Assembly (NCBI GenBank): GCA_037893225.1
Contig: JAZGUH010000185.1
Coordinates: 3,235,501 to 3,299,500 of the forward strand
Origin: Hippasteria phrygiana
Lineage: Eukaryota > Echinodermata > Asteroidea > Valvatida > Goniasteridae
DNA: 64,000 nucleotides
Reading direction: 5' to 3'
Shown: in pieces, positions 39,586-50,400 of the stretch
Numbering within the stretch: position 1 is the first letter of the stretch
Layout of the letters: each line of letters starts with the position of its first letter
Program-made: the position numbers and the translations under genes
The notes under the pieces: generated by a model
The model's input: only the letters and a program-made list of their open reading frames with translations
Database searches by the model: none
Told to the model about the DNA's origin: nothing

Positions 39586-42340
39586 ACTATACGTATGTGA
39601 TGGGGTCATGGGGTCGCCGACTGCATGAAGCGCCATGTTGTTCGAAGGTTATGAATATTAATAGAAACAAACATTTGCATATTACAGCCGTGCGCACATT
39701 TTGGAGGATTCCCAATACGATAGTGCGAGCCCATGAGTTGGTCTAATTGTACCGTCAGAGGGCGCATTGCATGAAACGAATAAACGGTATGCCACACGAT
39801 CTATTATCGGCGATCAATGTCGTCTTGAACCAAGACTAGGACTTGGACGACTTGAGCACTTAGCAACGGACGAGCACGACTTAAAATAATGGGAGCGAAT
39901 ACAGTTCTTTGGCGAGCTGGAATTATATAACACGGGGCGAATTCACTTCAAAAGCAGCCGAAGAGAGACGAAAACAGCGGGAGATGACACAAACTGGCTC
40001 CTGTTGCGAAAATATTGGGATATGAGACTGCAAATAATGAACCGAGGACAGTTCACAAATAAATGTCTCTTTTTCGAAAATAAAACTGAGCTTTAATTGT
40101 CTCTAGACGCTCCTAAGCAGACGAGTCATATATAGGTGATAGGTCCGAATAAAACGGTTCGATGAACTCGATAACCAAAATCGCAATGAAATTATTTGTT
40201 CGTCTAAAGTCGTGATTTTGCTCCGAAGTTAGCCCGTTATATAAAGAAATGTATATCTTCTAGAAATTACGAAATTATTGTAGTCTGTAATGCTACAGAT
40301 CGTGGCTGATTATGTTGTCAATAAAGCTCAGCGTATGAGACGCACCAATATATTTGTTCAAGTGTTCTTTAATGTTGCTGATCAAAACATAAAACAAACA
40401 ATCTGACTGATGTAGCTTAAAAATGAAGAATTTGACAGAGTTCTGGCTGTAAGACTTGATCCAGATGACTTGACGGTATTGACAATTGGATAATTGACAG
40501 AGTAGAGGTGACAAATAACAGTCATGTATGTAACTGCAATAAGGTGACGGAAGTTGGTTGACTGTTGACGGAAATAAGGTGACGACAATTACTACGTCAT
40601 GTGACGAAAAGGTTGCGGTTACAGTTTAAGTGACAATTATGATGTCACACAGTGGTGGTGTCAAGTTAAGGCCTCACAGTATGGCAGTATAATGTGAGGT
40701 GGCGTGAGGTGAGGTGTCACAGTGGTGAAGTGACACTGTGGTGGAATGTCAGTGGTGGTGGAGTGTCAAAGTGGTGTCAAAGTGGTGACGGTATGGTGAC
40801 GGTATGGTGGTTCGATTTGCTGAGCTGACCAAGGGTTTGTGGCAATTAATGGCTAAATTTGAGCTTTTATGTGAACAATATGCAACGTGAGTGTCGACAT
40901 GTAACAAACAAAATGATGGCAAAAACAGCGGTAATGCGAATAGTGCCTTCAGTTGACAGAAAGAGTGAGCCACTGCACTCGCACAAATAAAAGGATATTC
41001 TGTCGGCAACAATTATGCAGAATCATCTTACAAATGACGTAAGCCTCTAAATACAATCTTACATAATTATGTCACATCTAAAAATAACTTTTATAGAGCC
41101 TCTCGAAATAACGAGCGTAAACGAGAACAAAGTTTTGTGTAAACAACTTTGATTCATTCATTGACAAGTTCAGGGTTGAGCTGAGGTCGCATGCGTATGC
41201 AAATAATGACGCGTGGCGTTGTTCACGTTTGTGACGGTGTTTGTACATGAATGAGGGGCGGTATATATTTCATGAGGGGAATTTCATAACAGTGACTACA
41301 CTAACTTTGTGTACATAATAATTATTAAAGGGTGAGAGTTGTGATCTGGAGTGTTTTAAAAAGATTTGTGAAGTATGGTGATTTAACACTGGTGTGTATG
41401 TAAATGTATTTGCTTGGGTGCACGCATGAGATCGTGTGATGGGAATTGAAGTACTTGGTCAGATCAGAGGGTGAGATTTAACATTAAAATACACAAACAG
41501 GAGATGTAAAAAACATGAACAGCAATACAAACAACGCTAAATTTACATATATTACAAATGGATATTAAGAATATATAAAATGTACATAATAAAATTGGGA
41601 TTCGGATAAAAGATTAGGATAAAAATCGACATAAAAATGTAAAAAGGCAGAGGTTTCACCCACCAAAGACAAACGTAGATTAATTATTTCAACACAACCA
41701 TATTAAAATCGATATGTAGAAGGTATCCCAAAAAACAAAATATGGCCAATTAAAATAACAGTAATCAACAAGACCCTCATTTAAATATTGATTCAAATTA
41801 ACACTATAATAATGGTGGCCCTCAGACATGTCATAAACATGTTAACACTTGTAAAAATAAAGGCCTACAGACTAAATCTAAAATATTGAAATACAATCCG
41901 TTTCCAAATCAACCCATACTGAAAAATAATTCTTTAACCAGGGCAAATTCAATACTCCAAAAGGCGAATTATACTATTTCTACTTAGGATAGACGTAGTC
42001 AGTTTTAAAAGACTTAAAATCTTTGTAGTGTGTAATTTGTTTGTCAATGCTAAAAAGTTGATGCTGGTATCCTTATTTGAAGAATAGAAATGTTGTTGAT
42101 TTTTAAGTAGTCGACTTGCATGGAGAGACATTAGTAAATGTGATCATGTTATTATTTTTACAGATATAAGTTTATCTTCGCTGTTATTGATTTAGGCCCT
42201 ACTTGGTAAATTATTTATTTCTGTATGTTTGAAATAATTTTTCAGTGTATTTGTGCTTTCAGCGTTTTGTTTTTAAACTTGAATGAAATGCCCGCTTTGT
42301 ATTGGATGTGAAGTAATTCTAATTGACGTTCATTAATTGT
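39586..42340. other. Unique AT-rich region with a short GTG-rich minisatellite
   Basis: No convincing exon is visible. Around 40,620-40,810 there are irregular repeats of GTCACAGTGGTG, GTGAGGTG and GACGGTATGGT. The word CACTATACGTA is present at both borders of this stretch (39,585 and 42,460). Confidence 0.5.
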
Positions 42341-42480
42341 AGCCGCACTTTCGGGTTTACGTACGTACCGCCTGGGGCGCCCTTCCTCGGAGCGGAGCCG
42401 AATGTGACGACGTCATGGTGGTTTGTATGCGCGCGCATAATGTAGCTCTGGCGAGCGCACACTATACGTACGTACGTGGT
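42340..42480. promoter_or_regulatory. CpG- and GC-rich promoter-like patch
   Basis: Against AT-rich surroundings this ~140-bp patch is rich in CpG. It holds a GACGACGTCATGG CRE-like site, a perfect TATGCGCGCGCATA palindrome, TACGTACGTACGT runs and GGGGCGCCC. It lies immediately before the inverted cassette and 2.7 kb before the putative 5' exon of the OB-fold gene. It could be that gene's original promoter, now separated by the insertion. This is inference from composition and position; no TATA box or mapped start supports it. Confidence 0.3.
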
Positions 42481-42501
42481 TTGTCATGTTTGTGAGCATA
42501 G

Positions 42502-42543
42502 TTGGCTGTTTCGAAAGTTTTTCGAAACAGCCCTTGTTTTCGT

Positions 42544-42599
<56 letters not shown>

Positions 42600-45106
42600 C
42601 TTTTTCAGACTTTTGCCCATAGCGTTTGTACACGATTTCTTTCTGCCAGGGACTTTGGCTACTTTTATGCAGCCGATTGCCTTTAAACTTAACAGACACT
42701 TAGACCAACTGCTCAGCATGCATGCCGAACTTTTACGTCATGATGACGTCATCACGTGATTTTTTATGAATTTTTGAATTTTGAAAATCGTAACATTCAT
42801 TAAATTATATCTAGCGAACAAAACAAGATATTTTCAAAATTCTTTTTCTTATAGCTTTGGTATGTCTCAAAGATATGCCCTAAATTGCGAAAATTGTGTG
42901 ACGTCATGATGACGTCATCAAAAATATGTTTTTTTGTAAACGCATGTAAGGGTCAATCCGATTACAAAAATGTATACATTGAATTTTCCTGTACCTAATT
43001 CCAAAATTTCATGATCGTGGCTCACTCAAGTATGAAATAGGAGCCATTTCAAAATTTAGACCAAATTCAATATAACACAAAGGAATTCTGGGAAGGGCTG
43101 ATAACCATGGGTATTATGTGCTTGCTGTTTATAAAAGGGGTTGATTTCTAGTCTTTTTTCAAGTCGCTGAATTTTTGAAGTATTAAAATCGTAACATTCT
43201 TTTCAATATATCTAGCGAACAAAACAAGATATTTTCAAAATTATTTTTGTTACAGCTTTGGTATGTCTCAAAGATATGCCCTAAAAAGCGAAAATTGTGT
43301 GACGTCATGATGACGTCATCAACAAATCTTTTTTTTTTTAACGCATGTAAGGGTCAATCCGATTACAAAAATGTATTCGTTGAATTTTCCTGTACCTAAT
43401 TCCAAAATTTCATGATCGTGGCTCACTCAAGTATGAAATAGGAGCCATTTCAAAATTTAGACCAAATTCAATATAACACAAAGGAATTCTGGGAAGGGCT
43501 GATAACCATGGGTATTATGTGCTTGCTGTTTATAAAAGGGATTGATTTCTAGTCTTTTTTCAAGTCGCTAAATTTTTGAAGTTTTAGAATCGTAACATTC
43601 TTTTCAATATATCTAGCGAACAAAACAAGATATTTTCAAAATTCTTTTTGTTATAGCTTTGGTATGTCTCAAAGATATGCCATAAAAAGCGCAAATTGTG
43701 TGACGTCATGATGACGTCATAAAAAAAAATCTTTTTTCAAGTCGCTAGAATATTGCACATAGCATTTGTAAACGTTTTCTTTCTTACCGGCCACTTTGGC
43801 TACTTTTAAACTTGGCAGACACTTACGCCAACTGCTAACAATGTGTGCCGAACATTTACGTCATGATGACGTCATCACATGTCACGTGACGTCATCTTAA
43901 AGGGGCATTTTTTCGAAGCCATATATCTACAAAAGTACAAGTCCGATTAAGTTGAAACGTAATATCTAGGTATGCCACCGGGTGTTATAGATGAACATTG
44001 ACATGATGTTATGATGACGTCATCACATGTCACGTGACGTCATCTTAAAGGGGCATTTTTCGAAGCCATATATCTACAAAAGTACAAGTCCGATTAAGTT
44101 GGAACGTAATATCTAGGTATGCCACCGGGTGTTATAGATAAACATGGACATAACGTTATGATCAAGTCATAACATGTCACGTGGTGTCATCTTAAAGGGG
44201 CACTTGCTAGATTATTGCCCATAGCATTTTTAAACGTTTACTTTCTTACCGGCCACTTTGGCTACTTTTAAACTTGGTAGACACTTACCCCAACTGCTCA
44301 CAATGTGTGCCAAACTTTTACGTCATGATGATGTCATCACATGTCACGTGACGTCATATTAAATGGGCATTTTTTCAAAGCTATATATCTACAAAAGTAC
44401 AAGTCCGATTAAGTTGAAAAGTAATATCCAGGTAGCCTAGTAGGTTTATAGATGAAAATTGACATTACGTTATGATGACATCATCACATGTTACGTGACG
44501 TCATCTTAAAGGGGCAGTTTTTGAATCCATATATATTAAGAAGTACATGTCTGATTAAGTTGAAAAGTAATATCTAGGTTGCCCAATAGGTATTTTAAAT
44601 AAACAAAAATTATGATGTCATGATTACGTCATCACTTGTTTCGTGTCATTATCTTAAAGGGGCATTTTTCGAAGCCATAAATCTACAAAAGTACAGGTCC
44701 GATTTATTTGAAATGTAATATATAGTCGGGTACTCAAGCAGGTTCATAGATAAAAATTGACGTGACGTTATGATGACGTCATCACATGTCACGTGACGTT
44801 ATCTTAAAGGGGCAGTTTTTAAAGCCATACATTGTATATCTACAAAAGTACAAGTTCGATTATTTTAAATGTAATATCTAGGTAGGTCAGCAAGTTTACA
44901 GATGTAAATTTACATTACGTTATGATGACGTCATCACAAGTGACTATTACAAACAACCTAAATTATTTTCAAAGTCTAACATAGAAAACTGGCAGGAGCG
45001 CGATTGTTTGACGAAGTTTAATTATTGTATTCCCATTTCACATCCAAACTAAAAAAAAAAAAAAACGAAACAGCCCTGTGTTTGTCCACAAACACCGTCC
45101 GTCTAG
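42502..45106 (+). mobile_element. Inverted full-length copy of cassette 3
   Basis: It is the reverse complement of 7,762-10,366 and has the same 2,605-bp length. All stretches I compared agree, including a 51-nt homopolymer (T at 42,549-42,599) and an 11-nt T tract. The match extends to 42,499-45,108. On this strand it begins TTGGCTG with the 13-bp hairpin and ends with the 8-bp hairpin, spacer CGTCCGT and CTAG, followed by TTC. Flanks are unique (GAGCATAG on the left, TTCTTTC on the right), so this is either a recent insertion or an inverted duplication. Confidence 0.85.
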
Positions 45107-45155
45107 TTCTTTCTTGTTGCGTTGAAATTTGTTGAGGAAACGAAAGGTATTCAGG
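45107..45155 (+). other. Possible noncoding first exon of the OB-fold gene (3' end)
   Basis: The coding start at 47,263 sits directly after a splice acceptor, so at least one upstream noncoding exon is needed. A strong donor, TCAGG|GTAAGT, occurs at 45,155/45,156. Using it would give a 2,107-bp first intron. The exon's start is unknown and might lie before or within the inverted cassette. Confidence 0.3.
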
Positions 45156-45426
45156 GTAAGTATTTAATAATCTGAAAGTGTTGTTAATAGGCTATGTCAT
45201 AGATAGTGTATTTGGTATTTTGAGAGTGTGATATGTTTTGTCATTTTTGGGGTGTTTTTGGAAAGAATGTTGTATCTTTTTGATGCCACTTCTTTGGTTA
45301 CTCAGTCATGTTTCTTCCTCCATCGCTAGTGTTGTGTTGGTTGTGTATGGAGAGTCATGACCATGGATGGGGAAAGTGTAGCTTGAACATTCCAGTTCTT
45401 TTATAGGGTGATACTCATAGGCTTAT

Positions 45427-45460
45427 GACATGTGAGATTCGCCGGCGAATCTCACATGTC
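45427..45460. repeat. Perfect 34-bp palindrome
   Basis: The two 17-bp halves are exact reverse complements with no spacer (GACATGTGAGATTCGCC and its complement). Imperfect pairing continues outside through AGGCTTA / GAGCCT. It lies in the putative first intron. Confidence 0.9.
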
Positions 45461-47262
45461 TGAGCCTAGAGCTGGAATTTTCAAGCTAGGGAAAGGTAAA
45501 GATTTTACTTTAAGTTTAATACCACCTATAAAAATGGATGAGGAATAGCAAAATCTTACAAAATAACTAATCGTCGTTGATAACAATTGTCTAAATATGT
45601 GGCAAAAGCAGTTATTTCAAGATTTATGTCTGCAAAATCTGAAACAAATTATGCAGAAATCAACATGAACACTTTGAAATACCGTACGCTATATACAATG
45701 ACATATCTTACACAGAAAAGACAAACTTTCCCTATATTTCAAGAAAATTTTCCCCAAAATTGTCAAATTTTAAAGTTGTACCAAGTGTTTATATAATAAA
45801 CCATTTTGATATTCTCAAAGCATCATGGGAACTGCATCAGCTTAACTGGCATTAGAAGAGCAAGTACATTAGAAAGGACGTATGTGATTGGTCGCATTGG
45901 TAACATGTTCGTTGTCATACTTGCAAAAATCCTCTTCTGGTTGGCTAATAATGTGACATGATTATTAGCTGTTTTAATTCCAGAAATTTGCATTTATCAG
46001 TAACTGGTACCCTGAGAGGGATTCACCAATTATTTCCTTTATTTTTATTGCCATTTAAAATTGATTTTTGTGGTTATTACTTTCTTTATGTTCCATGCAA
46101 TGTGAAAAGTGTATCGCTTAACTCATGACAGATATTTAGCATAAAATCTATTAATATTTGGATTGGTTCACAGTGCCATAGGTTTGTGTGTAAATTACAT
46201 GGTTTGTTTGGCTTCCAAATCCACAATGCATTGAGAATGTCGAAAAGGTTTATTGTGAACACAGATGGATAGTTATTTTCAAAAATTTGCTGTTCCTGAC
46301 TGATTTTGGTAGGTGAAATCTTTCCTTGCAAAGTATATGATTTTCTAATAAAATTGCTTTTGAAATGTTTCTCAGTCCTAGATTCATGTTTTTTCAACAT
46401 TTGTCCAATCACTGACCTTATATTATAATGGAAAAAGTGGCATCAGATTGCAATATTGTTTCTGTGTTTTCAAAATTGGAGAAAAATGCAAGCATGTCCT
46501 GACATGATCGCCTGATCATGAGAAGTCAGGACATCTGGCTGGATTCAACTGATCAGGCTGAAATATGCATGCTACATGCTAGCTACAGCTGTACATGTAC
46601 ATTTTAAGTACATATAGCTTGGAAACTCCCGGTTGCGTATACTGTGGATGTGGAAATGAACCAGCATGCATTCTAAGCATGTTATGTTTGGATGGTTGAA
46701 ATCTAGCTAGGTGGTGTGATGACCTGACATCTCACGATGAGGAATTGTTGGTGTCAAATGAAGAGGGCGGCGATCATGTCATAGGACGTGTTAGAAATTT
46801 TGTACAATTTTGAAGATACCCTAAATGGACAAATTTACGATTGTGGTATAAGCTGTTTGTATGTTGTAATAATTATCTGAGGAATATGATGGTGTTTGTA
46901 AATGTGTTGATTGATATGGTTATCGAGAGATATTATTATTCATGACAAACGTTGAGACTGCTGAAATTGTTGGTTAGTGCTCACATGTGTCAAGCACTGA
47001 GATGCTATTGAATTTTTAGTTGTATATGACGGTGATTTTGAGAAGTGGGTGGGGGGGGTTCGGGGTGGTTCATTTGATATGTGCATGGGAGCAGTGAATG
47101 TTTGATAGGTTTTTTTTCAGGTTTAAGATGCATTTTAAGCTTATGGATGGTTTGTTTATTCTGAATGTTTGTTGATATTTGTTGATGCATTGGAATTGCA
47201 TTCAAATTGTTGATGATAAAAGGTTTGATGGAATTGTGTAATATATTGTTTTTTATTTGCAG

Positions 47263-47496
47263 ATGGCAGTACAGTGCAGGTTTACATTCAAGGTTTTGAC
47301 AAGCCCTGTCAAGAGAAAGAAGTCGTGGTGTGTTGATGTCATCACCAAGGAGAACCCAGACATATATGAGCTATTTACAAGCTTTGAAGTGCACAGAGCG
47401 AAGCTGTCAGAGGGGCAGTGCCTTGTTGCAACATTTTGCAATTCTGTGAACGGTGAACATGGGAATGTTTTCTTGCGTTTATCCACCAAGTCCAGG
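47263..47496 (+). CDS. OB-fold gene, coding exon 1 (residues 1-78)
   Basis: The acceptor is TTTTATTTGCAG directly before ATG. The donor is TCCAGG|GTAGGT. There are exactly 78 codons, so the intron is phase 0. The alternating hydrophobic pattern and GQCLVATF suit beta strands of a barrel. Confidence 0.75.
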
Positions 47497-50400
47497 GTAG
47501 GTTTACTTGGAGGATAAGGCCCCACAAAAAATTGTTTGGTTGTCTTGCACATGTTTCTGCCAGTTGGGGGTGGACGGGTGTTTTTTTTTTTTTTTTTTTA
47601 CATTCCCTGGTAGTCCAATTTCAAATCATATACAAAGTAAAACAAACACAGAAATGTTGTTAGGCCTATAAATAGTTTAACCCTCCTACTCTTGAGGCAA
47701 TTTATAAGAAAGTTTATTTACCATACAAAACCATTCAGTGAGTCACTGAGTGTACAGCAGGTATACCATACAAAACCTGACAGCTGTATGGTTTTGTATG
47801 GTCAAAAGACTTGCCTGTAGTGAACTATGTAAGGTGATGAATGGTAAATCAACTTGACCTCTGTATGGCACTGTAAGGTTTTGTATGGTTGTACAGGCTG
47901 TGTCTGCTGGCAGATGCAAGGTTTTGTATGGTGAACCAACTCCACTGTGTACTGGGGAACATTGATGAATAGGCCTACAAAAATGTATACGATTTTAGAA
48001 TTAGGGTGGTTTCTTTTTATACATTATATATAACTTACCATAGCCCCAAGTACATGTAGTTTGTTGATAAGCCACAATGAAGTATATTCACCATACAAAA
48101 CCATTTGCCATATATTGTACACCACAGTGAAGCATGTTTACCATACAAAACCATGTGTATGGTTTTGCCATGTCAATAAGGTTGCTATAGCATTACACTG
48201 TATGGTTTTGCCATGTGTGTGTTAATGCTATGGTAACATTTGGATATGAAAATTGTGTAAGGTTTTGTATGGTGAAATAGTAGTTTATATGTAATACAGT
48301 TGCCTCTTCAGCGATGGCTGCCGGGTGTTTAACTTCGAACAACAGATACTGTAGCTCCAAGGCTGCCAGTGCTGACACTGTCTCCTGGGGCTCAATGTCT
48401 CCCTGTGGACCACTTTGGTGGACGCGACCTTTGTGTGTTTCAGCTTTATTTGAGCTGGCTGAACATTCGACTCAAAAAGCTCACGAAGTTTCGATGTGGT
48501 AGCACTTTAAAATAGAAATAATGAAGGTTGAAGTGGCAACATGTACAAGTGTATCTTTTTTTGCAGGTGTACAGAGCTGAGCTGTTCACGCCAGCTGAAG
48601 ATGTTTTAGACAGGTATTATAATTCTGTGAACCTTGCTGTGAGTGATGCACTGTTGGTGTCTCCAAAGAAGCGGATTTCAGTGACCGGTACTGTTGAGAC
48701 GGTGAGTGTATTTTCTGCAATGTGTAATTGTTGAAAACAGCATGTAATGAAGTATTGATGTGTTTACTGAATTATTTAGAAATGATAATGGGTGAGAAGT
48801 TGTGAGATGTGAGAAATAAGTTTTTGCAAAAGTGTGTAATGTGTTAACCTACATGTGTGTGATATAGTGTGACGTGTTTTTTGTTTTAATTTAATGTATT
48901 TTGAGTTGTATTTTGTTTGTCTTTTAGTGAAAGTTATGTGCAATCTTAGAACCTTGTTTACGCCAAATGAGTAAAAGTAATTTGTTTACTGATTAAGATG
49001 AACAATTTGGTCAATTGTGTCAGAATGGGTAATTCTTGGGGAGAAACAACTTGTAGAGATGAGGGTAAGTGCAATGTATAGGTGTGCATTCTTTTTGGTG
49101 ATTTGTGCAAAGCTAATAATAGCTTCAATTGTAAAGTGGGTTAGGATGAAGTGGGTAGTTATTGTAATACATGTAAGATATGGTGTCATCAGGTGACGTT
49201 GGTTATAGAAATTTAGAATTTTTAAAGTTCATCCACATTTACAACAAGTGTTGTTTTAATTCTGAGATGATTATAGTTTGATGGAAGAAATAGTATATGT
49301 ATTTTGAATATTGTGAATGTGAATGTCGAAATAATTATTATGATTTTTGACTTATGTATGTAGGTGTCACCTGTGAGGACAAGTGACATATCAAAGAGGA
49401 AAGAGGTCTGTCTGAGGGACTCAAAGGATCCAAAAAAGCAAATCAGAATCAATCTGTGGGGGGACATGGCGGATAGAGCAGTCCCAGGGCAGAAGACTAC
49501 CATTCGAATTAGCAACTTAGCAACAGACGAATTTCGGGGTGAGACTTCATATAATTCAACGCAACATACATCTGTAGAGGTAAGTGATGTGATAACATTT
49601 TGGTGAAAGGCAATTTGTATGTTTGTGTTTTATTGTAACAACTTACTCCTAACTCCGTAGTATAATTTACTAATTAAGAACCATACCTATCCTTGCAATT
49701 TCCAACACCATATGATAAACTGTACACACAAATTGTTGGACTCTGATTCTGGTGGTATGCCAAACTCAGTTTGGGGGTCCAGTACCCATCCTAACAGATT
49801 CTAACCAAACATGCTGTTTGGTTTTGACAGGTTGAGTACTGTTGGGGTTAACATAGTTGATGTGGACATTTCTTTGTTTTCGCGTAAAAAATAAGTGCAG
49901 ACAAAAATTCATGAATAATTGCATTGTGAAGACCCTTTCAATGAAAGATTGTTAACATGATGTTGTGAAGTGTTCATTTTCATTTTGCGACATATACATT
50001 GTAGCTTTTATGCAGAAATATGTTATATCTGTTTTTCAGATTGGAGGAACCTTGTGTGGAGTTGGTTTAGTCCGCAGAAGACTTATTGAATCTGCATTGT
50101 ATTGCATGACTTGTTTTGTTTCAGGTGCACACAGAGATGGCAAGGAGTGTGTGAATTTGTTTATGGTGTTTTTAGATGATGGACACATGAAATATGAGTA
50201 TAATTGGGAAAAGGACTAATGTGTAAGATGTTTGATTAGAACATTTCTTAAAAGCAATCAGAGTTGTTTGAAAAAATCAATGTAGGAACAAAAGATTGTT
50301 GGTAAGGAGCAATAGCAAATGCTGAATTTACACCATCTACATGTATAGAACACATTTGTATGAAGTTGTATTTGTGTGTGGGTTTGTTTATGGTGTAAAT

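Noticed and set aside
46086..46412. 108-codon minus-strand frame
   Set aside because: AT-rich sequence in the putative first intron. No domain, no splice sites, and part is shared with a weak dispersed repeat.
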